This document shows positions 53,102 through 62,072 of a DNA stretch of 64,000 nucleotides, one piece after another. Numbering within the stretch: position 1 is the stretch's first letter; each line of letters starts with the position of its first letter. The notes under the pieces were generated by a model, which made no database searches, had not been told where the DNA came from, and saw only the letters and a list, made by a program, of their open reading frames with translations. Made by a program: the position numbers and the translations under genes. Source of the stretch: Lachnospiraceae bacterium (GTDB lineage Bacteria > Bacillota_A > Clostridia > Lachnospirales > Lachnospiraceae); assembly GCA_009911175.1 (NCBI GenBank), contig QXWX01000025.1, positions 1-64,000 on the forward strand. The letters are read 5' to 3'.

Positions 53102-53130
53102 TTGCCGTTGTATACAAATTATGGTAAGAT
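53102..53130 (+). promoter_or_regulatory. glnS promoter
   Basis: TTGCCG (53102-53107), 17 bases, TAAGAT (53125-53130), about 50 bases before the ATG at 53182. Confidence 0.6.
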
Positions 53131-53181
53131 AGTGGGCAGAGATTTTGAGAGTATCTATAGAGAAAGACTGAGGAGGAAACC

Positions 53182-54849
53182 ATGGAAAACGAAGTTGTAT
53201 CCAAGAATTTTATAGAGCAGGAGATTGACAGGGACCTTGCGGAGGGCGTGTATGACAAGGTGTGCACCCGGTTCCCACCGGAACCCAACGGATATCTGCA
53301 TATCGGACATGCCAAGTCCATACTGTTGAATTATGGGCTGGCGCAGAAGTATCACGGAACCTTCAATATGCGTTTTGACGACACCAACCCTACCAAAGAG
53401 AAGGTGGAGTTCGTGGATTCGATCATGGAGGATATCCGCTGGCTGGGAGCGGAATGGGAGGACAGGCTGTACTTTGCGTCGGATTATTTTGATCAGATGT
53501 ATGACTGTGCCATCCGGCTGATCGAAAAAGGGAAAGCCTATGTCTGCGACTTGTCTGCGGAGGAGATCCGTGCATATCGGGGCACGCTGACAGAAGCCGG
53601 AAAGGACAGTCCTTACCGGGACCGTACGGTGGAAGAGAACCTGCGGCTCTTTGAAGAGATGCGTAAAGGGGCCTATCAGGACGGGGAGAAGGTGCTCCGG
53701 GCGAAGATCGACATGGCGTCTCCTAATATCAACATGCGCGACCCTGTGATCTACCGTGTAGCGCGCATGTCCCATCACAGGACCGGAGACAAGTGGCGCA
53801 TCTATCCCATGTATGATTTTGCGCACCCGATCGAGGACGCCATTGAGGGGATCACCCACTCCATCTGTACGCTGGAGTTTGAGGATCACCGCCCGCTGTA
53901 TGACTGGGTGGTAAGGGAATGTGAATTTAAAAATCCGCCCCGCCAGATTGAGTTTGCCAAGCTCTATCTTACCAATGTGGTGACGGGGAAGCGGTATATC
54001 AAGAAGCTGGTGGAGGACGGCATCGTGGACGGATGGGATGACCCCCGTCTGGTGTCTATCGCGGCGCTGCGCAGGCGCGGCTTTACCCCGGAGTCCATCA
54101 AGATGTTCATCGACATGTGCGGAGTGTCAAAGGCGCAGAGCTCTGTGGATTATGCCATGCTGGAATACTGCATCCGGGAAGACTTAAAGATGAAGAAGGC
54201 CCGTATGATGGCGGTGCTGGATCCCATCAAACTGATCATAGACAACTATCCGGAGGGCGAGACGGAATATCTGGAGGTTCCCAACAACCTGGAGAATGAA
54301 GCGCTGGGTACAAGGAAGGTCCCCTTCTGCCGGGAGTTGTATATAGAGCGTGAGGACTTTATGGAGGAGCCTCCGAAGAAGTATTTCCGACTCTTCCCGG
54401 GAAATGAAGTGCGCCTCATGTCCGCGTATTTTGTAAAATGCGAAAGCTTTGTGAAGGATGGAAATGGAAATGTGACCGAGGTTCATTGTACCTATGATCC
54501 GGAGACCAAAAGCGGCAGCGGATTTAGCGGGAGAAAGGTCAAGGGGACCATCCACTGGGTGGCGGCTCCTTACGCAAAGAAAGCGGAGATCCGCCTGTAT
54601 GAGAATCTGGTGGACGAGGAGAAGGGCGTTTATAATAAGGAGGACGGATCTCTGAATCTGAATCCGGATTCCCTCACGGTTTTGAAGGACTGTTTCGTAG
54701 AACCGGGATTTTCGGAGGCAAAGGCTTATGACAGCTTCCAGTTTGTAAGAACCGGGTATTTCTGCATTGACGCAAAGGATTCCGCTCCGGACGCGCTGGT
54801 ATTTAACCGGATCGTATCCCTGAAGAGTTCGTTTAAGCTGCCGAAGTAA
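53182..54849 (+). CDS. glnS: glutaminyl-tRNA synthetase
   Basis: This 555-aa class I synthetase attaches glutamine to tRNA-Gln. It has the bacterial/eukaryotic GlnRS start [13 protein letters not shown], the HIGH-type motif [16 protein letters not shown] (near residue 35), [17 protein letters not shown], and a C-terminal anticodon-binding double barrel with [15 protein letters not shown] and KVKGTIHWV. The [11 protein letters not shown] form and length distinguish it from GluRS. Many Firmicutes lack GlnS and use the GatCAB route, so its presence implies direct charging. Confidence 0.94.
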   Translation: MENEVVSKNFIEQEIDRDLAEGVYDKVCTRFPPEPNGYLHIGHAKSILLNYGLAQKYHGTFNMRFDDTNPTKEKVEFVDSIMEDIRWLGAEWEDRLYFASDYFDQMYDCAIRLIEKGKAYVCDLSAEEIRAYRGTLTEAGKDSPYRDRTVEENLRLFEEMRKGAYQDGEKVLRAKIDMASPNINMRDPVIYRVARMSHHRTGDKWRIYPMYDFAHPIEDAIEGITHSICTLEFEDHRPLYDWVVRECEFKNPPRQIEFAKLYLTNVVTGKRYIKKLVEDGIVDGWDDPRLVSIAALRRRGFTPESIKMFIDMCGVSKAQSSVDYAMLEYCIREDLKMKKARMMAVLDPIKLIIDNYPEGETEYLEVPNNLENEALGTRKVPFCRELYIEREDFMEEPPKKYFRLFPGNEVRLMSAYFVKCESFVKDGNGNVTEVHCTYDPETKSGSGFSGRKVKGTIHWVAAPYAKKAEIRLYENLVDEEKGVYNKEDGSLNLNPDSLTVLKDCFVEPGFSEAKAYDSFQFVRTGYFCIDAKDSAPDALVFNRIVSLKSSFKLPK

Positions 54850-54870
54850 GATTAGGAGTTGTAGAAAAAG

Positions 54871-56331
54871 ATGAATGATCTGGCGATCAGTCTGGACGGA
54901 ACGTCGAAGACCCCGCTGTATGAGCAGATCTACCGCTATATCAAGCATGAGATCCAGACCGGAGGGATCAAAAGCGGGGATAAGCTGCCCTCCACCCGTG
55001 CATTGTGCCGGTATCTGGATGTCAGCAGGAGTACGGTGGAGCTTGCCTATGAGCAGCTCATATCCGAGGGCTATCTGGAATCGGAAGCCTGCCGGGGCTT
55101 CTTTGCCGCGGATGTGGAGGGCTTATATCAGCTGGAGCGCCCCAGCCCCGCGCATCCGGAGATTGACGGACAAAAAAAGAATTTTTATCCCTATGATTTT
55201 ACGCCCAACGGCGTGGATCTGAACAGCTTTCCCTACAATGCCTGGAGGAAGCTTTCCAAGGAAAGCCTGCTGGACGACCAGGCGGAGCTGTTCCGTCTGG
55301 GAAGTCCCCAGGGGGAATACGGGCTGCGCAGCGCCATCTGCAGTTATCTCCATCAGGCCAGAGGAGTCAACTGCGGACCGGAGCAGCTCATCATCGGGGC
55401 CGGCAATGACTATCTTTTGATGCTGCTTGCGACAGTGATTGGGCAGGACCATAAGGTGGCCTTCGAAAATCCCACATACCGGCAGGCTTACCGATTGTTT
55501 GAAAACCTGTCCTTCCGGATCTGTACGGTGGATATGGATGAAAAAGGGATGAACGCGCAGAAGCTGGAAGAGTCCGGCGCGGATATTGCGTTTGTGATGC
55601 CCTCCCACCAGTATCCTCTGGGGATCGTGATGCCGATCCGGCGCCGCATGGAGCTGCTGCGCTGGGCAGGGAAGCAGGAAGGGCGATACATCATTGAGGA
55701 TGACTACGACAGCGAGTTCCGGTATAAGGGAAAGCCGGTGCCCGCTCTCCAGGGGTATGACAGTCGGGAAAAGGTGATCTATATCGGGACATTTTCCAAG
55801 GCCATCGCGCCTGCCATCCGTATGAGCTACCTGGTCCTGCCCCGGCCTCTTTTGAAACGCTATCAGGAGAAAAGCGGATTTTTAAACTCCACGGTATCCA
55901 AGGTGGATCAGCTGATCCTGAAAAAATTCATTGAAGAGGGGTATTTTGAGCGGCATCTGAATAAGACCCGGGCACTGTATAAGAGCAGGCATGATACGCT
56001 CCTTTCCTGCCTAAAGAGCAGACTTTGCCGGACCGGAGGGGATATGCGGCAGGGGATTCGTCCGGGAAATGCCTGCAAAAACGAAGGCCCGTTGTTTCGG
56101 ATTTCTGGGGAGCATGCAGGAGTCCATCTTCTGCTCCATGTTCTGAACGGCATGACGGAGGAGGAACTGATCGGGCGGGCGGAAAAAAGGGGTGTACGGG
56201 TGTACGGACTTTCCGAGTATGATGTCGAGCCGCGGCCGGACGCGCCTGCAACGATCCTGCTGGGCTATGCGAACATGAGCGAGGAAAAGATCGTAGAAGC
56301 TGTGCGGATCCTGGAAGAAGAATGGATATGA
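54871..56331 (+). CDS. MocR/PdxR-type GntR regulator with aminotransferase domain
   Basis: This 486-aa protein has an N-terminal GntR winged helix (about 8-78: LYEQIYRYIKHEIQTGGIKSGDKLPSTRALCRYLDVSRSTVELAYEQLISEGYLES) and a fold-type I aminotransferase-like domain. The latter shows FTPNGVDLNSFPYNAWRKL, IGAGNDYLLML, MPSHQYPLGIVMP, IIEDDYDSEFRY and the PLP-lysine site IGTFSKAIAPAIRMSYLV. MocR proteins sense PLP or an amino-acid adduct; PdxR members control vitamin B6 synthesis. No pdx genes are adjacent. It starts 21 bp after glnS and may be co-transcribed with it. Confidence 0.92.
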   Translation: MNDLAISLDGTSKTPLYEQIYRYIKHEIQTGGIKSGDKLPSTRALCRYLDVSRSTVELAYEQLISEGYLESEACRGFFAADVEGLYQLERPSPAHPEIDGQKKNFYPYDFTPNGVDLNSFPYNAWRKLSKESLLDDQAELFRLGSPQGEYGLRSAICSYLHQARGVNCGPEQLIIGAGNDYLLMLLATVIGQDHKVAFENPTYRQAYRLFENLSFRICTVDMDEKGMNAQKLEESGADIAFVMPSHQYPLGIVMPIRRRMELLRWAGKQEGRYIIEDDYDSEFRYKGKPVPALQGYDSREKVIYIGTFSKAIAPAIRMSYLVLPRPLLKRYQEKSGFLNSTVSKVDQLILKKFIEEGYFERHLNKTRALYKSRHDTLLSCLKSRLCRTGGDMRQGIRPGNACKNEGPLFRISGEHAGVHLLLHVLNGMTEEELIGRAEKRGVRVYGLSEYDVEPRPDAPATILLGYANMSEEKIVEAVRILEEEWI

Positions 56332-56400
56332 CAGCTTGCGTGCCGAATTGTTTTCCGCGGTATGGAATGCGGCTCAAAAAAAGATTGTGATGAAAAAAGA

Positions 56401-56429
56401 TTGTAATTATGATTAAAAAGTATTAGAAT
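56401..56429 (+). promoter_or_regulatory. promoter of the acidic membrane protein gene
   Basis: TTGTAA (56401-56406), 17 bases, TAGAAT (56424-56429). Confidence 0.65.
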
Positions 56430-56473
56430 AGTAAATGATTTAGTCACGGTAGGGAAGAAAGGAGAGTTCTGTT

Positions 56474-56830
56474 TTGAAAAAGAATTTTAAATGGCTGACA
56501 GCCCTTGCTGTTGCGGGTACCGTAATCGGACTGATAATTGCTTATTTTATGCGGAAAAGCGATGAGATATCTGATTTTGATGAGGACGATTTTGATGAGG
56601 ACGATGATTTTGACCTGGACGGAGACTTAAAGCCTGTTTCCGAAAGGGAATATGTTCCGCTGAACAAAGCGGCCGACATTGCGGCGCGTAAAGCGGAGAC
56701 CGAAGCAGAAGAGAACGGTGATAAGGCCCGCGGGGACGCTTCCGGCGAGAAGGAGACGCCTGCGGCAGAAGAGTCCAGAGACCAGGAAGAAGCGGCCGAA
56801 GAGGATGCTTCTGAGAAGGTACAGATCTGA
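56474..56830 (+). CDS. acidic membrane-anchored small protein
   Basis: This 118-aa protein starts at TTG (56474) behind GAAAGGAGAG. One N-terminal TM helix (WLTALAVAGTVIGLIIAYFM, about 6-25) is followed by a run of Asp/Glu (FDEDDFDEDDDFDLDGDLK) and then a charged, Glu/Ala-rich disordered tail. This resembles small single-span proteins of unknown role in Lachnospiraceae. No enzymatic motif is seen. cls follows on the same strand. Confidence 0.7.
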   Translation: MKKNFKWLTALAVAGTVIGLIIAYFMRKSDEISDFDEDDFDEDDDFDLDGDLKPVSEREYVPLNKAADIAARKAETEAEENGDKARGDASGEKETPAAEESRDQEEAAEEDASEKVQI

Positions 56831-56929
56831 CATGATTGATGAGATCCCTGAGAGCCTTTGCTCCAAGGGATTTTATCTGTTTTTGCGCAGAGTTGGAATT
56901 TCTTGTGGTCCGCAATGAAAGGATGTTTT

Positions 56930-58501
56930 ATGGAGTACAATATTGCCGTAAAGGCAGGGAAAAAAGCAAAAAAGGGCGTGCTGCGCGTGATATTCAGCCG
57001 GACCGCGCTGATCCTGCTGCTGATCCTTCTGCAGCTGGCAACCTTTGCCGGACTGCTCACGATCCTGAAGGATTATATGGTCTATATTTATGGCGTGATT
57101 CTGGTAGTGCAGGCAGGTGTGATCATCTACATTATGAATGAGCAGACCTGTCCTGAATTCACCCGGACATGGATCCTTCTGATCCTGATCTTTCCAGTGT
57201 TCGGATGTGCCTTTTATGTCTACGCGAAGCTGGAGCTGGGCACCCATTTTGTGGGAGAGCAGCTGAAAAAGCGGCAGATGGAGACGTGGCCGTATCTCAA
57301 TCAAAAAAAGAGTATCCTGGAGGATCTGCGTTCCAGCAAGCCGGCCAACGCCAATCTGGCCCATTATATGAACCGGTCGCTTCATTTCCCGGTATACCGC
57401 AATACAAAGGCGACTTATTTCAGCTGCGGGGAGGAAAAATTTCCGGCTCTGATCGAACAGATGAAGCAGGCGAAGAGATTTATCTTTCTCGAATATTTTA
57501 TTGTAGCCGAGGGATATATGTGGGGCTCGATCCTGAAGGTTCTCAAGGAGAAGGCGGCACAGGGACTGGATGTGCGTTTTATGTACGACGGCATGTGCAG
57601 TATCTCGCTCCTTCCCTATAATTATCCGAAAATGATCGAAAAATACGGAATCCGCTGCAAGATGTTCAGTCCCATCCGCCCGGTGCTTACTACTGCGCAG
57701 AATAACCGGGATCACCGGAAGATCTGTGTCATAGACGGAAAAGTCGGGTTTACCGGGGGGATCAACCTGGGGGACGAGTACATCAACCGGCAGGAGAGGT
57801 TCGGTTACTGGAAGGATACCGCAGTTATGCTGGAGGGAGACGCGGTGCAGAGCCTGACTATGCTGTTTCTGCAGATGTGGAACGTGACGGAGCGTAAGCC
57901 GGAGCATTATGGACGGTATCTCACGAAGCCGGCGGGGAAGCTTCGCCGGGAGCTGGGCTTTGTGATGCCTTACGGGGACAGTCCCTTTGACCACGAGGAT
58001 GTGGGAGAGGAGGTGTACTGCCATATTCTGAACCATGCGAAAAAATATGTACATATCATGACCCCGTATCTGATCCTGGACAGCAAGATGATGGATGCGC
58101 TCTGCCGGGCGGCAAAGAGCGGGATCGATGTGAAGATCATCATGCCGGGGATTCCGGATAAGAAGTATGCGTTTGCTCTGGCAAAGACCTACTATAAAGA
58201 GCTGATCAAGGCAGGGGTAAAAATCTATGAATTTACACCCGGATTTGTGCACGCCAAGATTTTTGTGTCCGACAACGATACGGCCACCATCGGGACGATC
58301 AACCTGGATTACCGGAGCCTGTACCTGCATTTTGAGTGCGGTGTCTTTCTCTACAATAATCCGGTGGTGTGGGATGTGGAGCAGGATTTCCAGAATACAT
58401 TGAAGCAGTGCCGGAGGATCTGTGTGGCAGATTTAAAAAAGATCAGTCTCGGAATGAGCATCATGGGCAGGAGCCTGCGGATGATCGCGCCGCTGATGTA
58501 G
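56930..58501 (+). CDS. cls: cardiolipin synthase
   Basis: This protein is 523 aa. The ATG at 56930 has GAAAGGA at 56917-56923; in-frame codons further upstream lack a ribosome site. The N-terminal membrane segments are TALILLLILLQLATFAGLLTIL, YGVILVVQAGVIIYIMN and TWILLILIFPVFGCAFYVY. Two PLD catalytic motifs follow: HRKICVIDGKVGFTGGINLGDEYI (about 265-290) and HAKIFVSDNDTATIGTINLDYRS (about 440-463). It condenses two phosphatidylglycerols to cardiolipin and glycerol at the membrane. A weak hairpin with T4 (56844-56874) lies between it and the acidic protein gene. Confidence 0.94.
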   Translation: MEYNIAVKAGKKAKKGVLRVIFSRTALILLLILLQLATFAGLLTILKDYMVYIYGVILVVQAGVIIYIMNEQTCPEFTRTWILLILIFPVFGCAFYVYAKLELGTHFVGEQLKKRQMETWPYLNQKKSILEDLRSSKPANANLAHYMNRSLHFPVYRNTKATYFSCGEEKFPALIEQMKQAKRFIFLEYFIVAEGYMWGSILKVLKEKAAQGLDVRFMYDGMCSISLLPYNYPKMIEKYGIRCKMFSPIRPVLTTAQNNRDHRKICVIDGKVGFTGGINLGDEYINRQERFGYWKDTAVMLEGDAVQSLTMLFLQMWNVTERKPEHYGRYLTKPAGKLRRELGFVMPYGDSPFDHEDVGEEVYCHILNHAKKYVHIMTPYLILDSKMMDALCRAAKSGIDVKIIMPGIPDKKYAFALAKTYYKELIKAGVKIYEFTPGFVHAKIFVSDNDTATIGTINLDYRSLYLHFECGVFLYNNPVVWDVEQDFQNTLKQCRRICVADLKKISLGMSIMGRSLRMIAPLM

Positions 58502-58505
58502 GGAG

Positions 58506-58652
58506 GTTACTGTTCACACCCTTTGGGTGCTCCAGTAACAGTATCCAGCCTATTTTAAGTCGCCTTCGGCGAGAGGCTGGATATTATGGCAAATGTTACT
58601 TTATTGACCGGACGCCGCGCAGCAGGGTGCGCGACGCCGTGTGAACAGTAAC
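58506..58652. repeat. 147-bp MITE-like element with perfect 14-bp inverted ends
   Basis: The ends GTTACTGTTCACAC (58506-58519) and GTGTGAACAGTAAC (58639-58652) are perfect inverted repeats. Inside, ATCCAGCCT (58543-58551) pairs with AGGCTGGAT (58574-58582). The same GTTACTGTTCAC end and CCAGCC...GGCTGG arms occur in the 52764 cluster. It encodes nothing and lies between cls and the purA promoter. Confidence 0.8.
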
Positions 58653-58690
58653 GTAGGGAGGGCTCTGTCCTGAATTTTTACAAAAAATAT

Positions 58691-58719
58691 TTTACAGATC
58701 GGGGAAATTATAGTATAAT
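58691..58719 (+). promoter_or_regulatory. purA promoter
   Basis: TTTACA (58691-58696), 17 bases, TATAAT (58714-58719). The leader has no purine riboswitch-like structure that I can see. Confidence 0.75.
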
Positions 58720-58763
58720 GCTTACGGCGCTTTGGAGAAGGAGCGCTAAAAGGAGGATCTGAA

Positions 58764-60038
58764 ATGGTTAAAGCAGTAGTTGGAGCAAACTGGGGCGATG
58801 AAGGCAAGGGCAAGATTACCGATATGCTGGGGAAGGAATCGGATATCATTGTCCGGTTTCAGGGAGGTGCCAATGCAGGGCATACGATCGTGAATGATTA
58901 TGGCAAGTTTGCATTGCATACTCTGCCGTCAGGTGTGTTTTACAGCCATACAACGAGTGTGATCGGAAACGGGGTTGCGCTGGATATTCCCAGGCTGTGC
59001 GGGGAGATACAGTCTGTTGTGGACCGGGGAGTGCCGTCTCCGAAGATCTTGGTGTCCGACCGGGCGCAGATCGTGATGTCTTATCATAAGCTGTTTGACG
59101 CGTATGAGGAAGAACGTCTCGGCGGAAAGTCATTTGGCTCGACCAAGTCCGGGATCGCGCCCTTCTATTCCGATAAATTTGCGAAGATTGGCTTCCAGGT
59201 CAGCGAGCTTTATGACGAAGCGCTGCTCAGGGAAAAGTCCGTCCGTGTGGCGGAACAGAAAAATGTGTTCCTGGAGCATCTGTATCACAAACCTCTGATC
59301 GATCCGGACGCGTTATATCAGGAATTGATGGAATATAAAGAGATGATTGATCCGTATGTAGGCGATGTATCCCTGTTTTTGCACAATGCCTTAAAGGAGG
59401 GGAAGAATATCCTGCTGGAAGGACAGCTGGGTTCTTTAAAGGATCCGGACCATGGGATCTATCCGATGGTCACATCCTCGTCCACGCTGGCAGCATACGG
59501 CGCCATCGGCGCGGGGATCCCGCCCTATGAGATCAAACAGGTCATCACGGTGTGCAAGGCATACTCCAGCGCGGTAGGGGCCGGTGCATTTGTCAGTGAA
59601 TTGTTCGGTGACGAGGCGGAAGAACTCAGAAGACGGGGCGGAGACGGCGGAGAGTACGGCGCAACCACAGGGCGCCCCAGAAGAGTGGGCTGGTTTGACT
59701 GTGTGGCCTCCAAATACGGATGCAGGATGCAGGGCACGACAGACGTGGCATTTACAGTGCTGGATGTGCTGGGGTATCTGGATGAGATCCCGGTCTGCGT
59801 GGGCTATGAGATCAACGGTGAGGTGACGACGGACTTCCCGGTGACATACCTGCTGGATCAGGCAAAGCCGGTGCTGAAAAAGCTGCCGGGATGGAAATGC
59901 GATATCCGGGGCATCAAAACCTATGGGGATCTTCCGGAAAACTGCAGAAAATATATTGAATTTGTAGAGGAACAGATCGGATATCCGATCCGGATGATCA
60001 GCAATGGTCCGGGAAGAGAGGATATCATATACAGATAA
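58764..60038 (+). CDS. purA: adenylosuccinate synthetase
   Basis: This 424-aa enzyme makes adenylosuccinate from IMP, aspartate and GTP (first step to AMP). The N-terminal P-loop-like GANWGDEGKGKITDML holds the catalytic Asp, QGGANAGHTIVNDYGKFALHTLPSG holds the catalytic His, and GATTGRPRRVGWFDC lies near residue 300. AGGAGG precedes the ATG. It is a single gene with its own promoter and terminator. Confidence 0.97.
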   Translation: MVKAVVGANWGDEGKGKITDMLGKESDIIVRFQGGANAGHTIVNDYGKFALHTLPSGVFYSHTTSVIGNGVALDIPRLCGEIQSVVDRGVPSPKILVSDRAQIVMSYHKLFDAYEEERLGGKSFGSTKSGIAPFYSDKFAKIGFQVSELYDEALLREKSVRVAEQKNVFLEHLYHKPLIDPDALYQELMEYKEMIDPYVGDVSLFLHNALKEGKNILLEGQLGSLKDPDHGIYPMVTSSSTLAAYGAIGAGIPPYEIKQVITVCKAYSSAVGAGAFVSELFGDEAEELRRRGGDGGEYGATTGRPRRVGWFDCVASKYGCRMQGTTDVAFTVLDVLGYLDEIPVCVGYEINGEVTTDFPVTYLLDQAKPVLKKLPGWKCDIRGIKTYGDLPENCRKYIEFVEEQIGYPIRMISNGPGREDIIYR

Positions 60039-60105
60039 GGAATCGAAAAGAGGCTTCCTGCGCTTCGGCAGTCAAAAAGACTGCGGACGGAGGCAGGTGT
60101 CTTTC

Positions 60106-60155
60106 AGGCTGGACGGATATTCCCCTGTAAAGAGGAATGTTGTCCGGCCTTTTTT
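60106..60155 (+). terminator. purA terminator
   Basis: AGGCTGGAC (60106-60114) pairs with GTCCGGCCT (60142-60150), with a further ATATTCC/GGAATGT stem inside, ending in T6. Beyond it, 60156-60357 shows no gene; it has two TTAAGAATTG direct repeats (about 60214-60239) and a TATAAT at 60316-60321. Confidence 0.75.
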
Positions 60156-60357
60156 GCTTAACAGGAAGCTTTAATCTCCGCATCGGTTGAAAATAATACA
60201 GATGTTTTGTTAAGAATTGTTAGAAAAATTTAAGAATTGAGTCACTTGCTTGTCACATTTGACTGCTAAGATGATACAGAAATGAATAAAGAGGAATATT
60301 TCCGGGGGGAGGGCATATAATAGTAAAGCTGGGGTTTATGCGCACAGGAGGTAATTT

Positions 60358-60579
60358 ATGCAGCAGAAAATGAATAGAAAATCGGAGGATACCATGATAT
60401 CGATGGAAGAGTATTTGAGAAAACGGAATGTGATCAAAGGAAGAGAACCGGAAGAGCAGGAGCGCGGAAAGGATCTACATAGCAGAGGCAAGAAGGAGCC
60501 AAAAGGGGAGGAAGCCGGCAAAGGGAATAACGGACAGTGGTATTCCATGCTGGCGCTGGCAGAACTGATGCTGATCTGA
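60358..60579 (+). CDS. hypothetical charged small protein
   Basis: This 73-aa protein has a strong AGGAGG ribosome site before the ATG. It is highly charged (Lys, Glu, Arg, Gly), with a short hydrophobic end (WYSMLALAELMLI). It is unlikely to form a stable globular fold. No family is recognised. It ends one base before the convergent small membrane gene. The ribosome site and position support a real gene. Confidence 0.5.
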   Translation: MQQKMNRKSEDTMISMEEYLRKRNVIKGREPEEQERGKDLHSRGKKEPKGEEAGKGNNGQWYSMLALAELMLI

Positions 60580-60786
60580 TCAGTCATCATCATCCCGGTG
60601 GTTGAGCCGGGCAACGAGAATACAGGCATACAGCAGCACAGGCAGTAAGATCGTGGCTGCTACCGAGATCTTTAGCAGATCGTAGGACAGCGGGCTGTCT
60701 GACAGGGCAAAGATCAGAGTGCAAAGATACAAGGCGGCCAACAGGACGGCGCCGAGCAGGGCAAGAATTTGTTTGATATGTTTCAT
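60580..60786 (-). CDS. two-TM small membrane protein, unknown
   Basis: This 68-aa protein has two predicted membrane helices (ILALLGAVLLAALYLCTLIFAL and ISVAATILLPVLLYACILVARL) separated by a short loop (SDSPLSYDLLK), ending in an acidic tail (NHRDDDD). The minus-strand start follows AGGAGAATTCCCC. Similar small proteins are common in Lachnospiraceae, with no known role. Confidence 0.7.
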   Translation of the reverse strand: MKHIKQILALLGAVLLAALYLCTLIFALSDSPLSYDLLKISVAATILLPVLLYACILVARLNHRDDDD

Positions 60787-60963
60787 ATGGGGAATTCTCC
60801 TTTATTGGTATTCGAGCAGCGAAAAGGCTGACAGTGATCGTGTGACGATATAGTTTGAATTATATCTGAATTTGCTGGAAACTTCAATCAGAAAATGAAA
60901 AGGGCATGGACAGCATGAAGAGCTTCCGGTGCCATTTATTATGCATATAGATTAAAATAAGAG

Positions 60964-60992
60964 TTTACGTAAGAATAAAATTAGTATATAAT
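60964..60992 (+). promoter_or_regulatory. promoter of the SEC-C gene
   Basis: TTTACG (60964-60969), 17 bases, TATAAT (60987-60992). Confidence 0.7.
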
Positions 60993-61031
60993 GATTAAGC
61001 GATTTATTTTATGATGAAGGAGTTAAGTACG

Positions 61032-61547
61032 ATGAGTGATAAGAGTTTATTGGAACAATGGCGGGAGATGGCTTATGACCAGAAAAAGACGAGAGAGCAG
61101 TTAAAAAGCCTGTGGGATGCGTATTTTCAGGTGGAAAAGGGCGTTTATGAAAAGCTTTTGTCCGATCCGGACACGGAAGTAAAGGGGACGGTCAGGGAAC
61201 TGGCTGAAAAATATAACATGGATGTTATGACCATGGTCGGTTTTCTGGACGGCATCAATGACAGCCTGAAGGAGGCGAATCCGATCGAGACCATGGAGGA
61301 GGATACAGAGGTCAGCCTGGCCTTCGACAAGGAGAAGCTGTATAAGAATATGGTGGACGCAAGGGCGGACTGGCTCTATGAGCTGCCCCAGTGGAATGAC
61401 ATCTATGATGAAGAGACGAGAAAGCGTCTGTTCCTGGAGCAGAGAAAGTCCGGAACCATCCGCAAGGAAAAGAAGATCGGCCGGAATGACCCGTGTCCCT
61501 GCGGAAGCGGTAAAAAATACAAAAAGTGCTGCGGAAGAAATGTTTAA
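61032..61547 (+). CDS. SEC-C metal-binding domain protein
   Basis: This protein is 171 aa from the ATG at 61032, with AAGGAG at 61016-61021; an in-frame ATG at 61011 lies before that site. The N-terminal ~140 residues are helical ([38 protein letters not shown]). The C-terminus is the zinc-binding SEC-C motif [19 protein letters not shown], as at the end of SecA. The length and helical part match a family of stand-alone SEC-C proteins in clostridia whose role is unknown. Confidence 0.88.
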   Translation: MSDKSLLEQWREMAYDQKKTREQLKSLWDAYFQVEKGVYEKLLSDPDTEVKGTVRELAEKYNMDVMTMVGFLDGINDSLKEANPIETMEEDTEVSLAFDKEKLYKNMVDARADWLYELPQWNDIYDEETRKRLFLEQRKSGTIRKEKKIGRNDPCPCGSGKKYKKCCGRNV

Positions 61548-61636
61548 AAACAGCCGAATGATCATGATATACAAAGAATATAACACAGAAAAACGGGCAT
61601 AATGATACTGACTTTTATAATAAAGGAGGAATCATG

Positions 61637-61954
61637 ATGCCGGAATTAAAATGTACCGTACAGACATGCAGGCACAATAAGAATTTCCTGTGTGACCTGG
61701 ACCGGATCCAGGTCGGCGGGAGCGATGCCAAGCAGGCCAGGGAGACCTGCTGCGACAGCTTCCAGGAAAGATCGGGAGATACGTATTCCAATGTGACAGG
61801 AGAAGCTTCTGCTTCCACGAATATCCACTGCGAGGCGAAGGATTGTATGTACAATGAAAAGTGCGAATGCCATGCCGGGAAGATCAGCGTGGAGGGAAGC
61901 AATGCCTGCCGCTGCGAATCCACGGAATGCGCGACTTTTGACTGTAAAGGCTGA
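61637..61954 (+). CDS. tandem DUF1540 protein
   Basis: This 105-aa protein has two DUF1540 modules: CTVQTCRHNKNFLCDLDRIQVGG (about 5-27, with more cysteines to about 40) and HCEAKDCMYNEKCECHAGKISVEG (about 62-85, ending near CATFDCKG). Each has a C-x(4)-C-x(6-7)-C-x-C-like cysteine pattern likely to bind metal. AAAGGAGG precedes the ATG pair. DUF1540 proteins are common in spore-forming clostridia, and their function is unknown. Confidence 0.88.
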   Translation: MPELKCTVQTCRHNKNFLCDLDRIQVGGSDAKQARETCCDSFQERSGDTYSNVTGEASASTNIHCEAKDCMYNEKCECHAGKISVEGSNACRCESTECATFDCKG

Positions 61955-61998
61955 ACGTAGTGACCGGAAGCGTTTTTGGGCTGTGAAGAACAGCGCTG

Positions 61999-62040
61999 CG
62001 GGAAAATCCAGGAGAAACTCCGGATTTTCCCGTATTTTTT
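61999..62040 (+). terminator. terminator after the DUF1540 gene
   Basis: CGGGAAAATCC (61999-62009) pairs perfectly with GGATTTTCCCG (62022-62032), followed by A and T6. Confidence 0.85.
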
Positions 62041-62072
62041 CCGGCTGTATAAAAGGGATAGGAAGTTACAAT

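Noticed and set aside
53182..54849. Glutamyl-tRNA synthetase as an alternative for glnS
   Set aside because: The [11 protein letters not shown] motif, the C-terminal beta-barrel anticodon domain and the length fit GlnRS, not the helical-bundle GluRS.
58653..58763. Purine riboswitch before purA
   Set aside because: The leader after the predicted start is about 40 bases, too short, and lacks the conserved loop sequences.
61854..62072. Upstream extension of the AI-2E transporter
   Set aside because: It overlaps the DUF1540 coding region and a strong terminator, and the ATG at 62073 has its own ribosome site.
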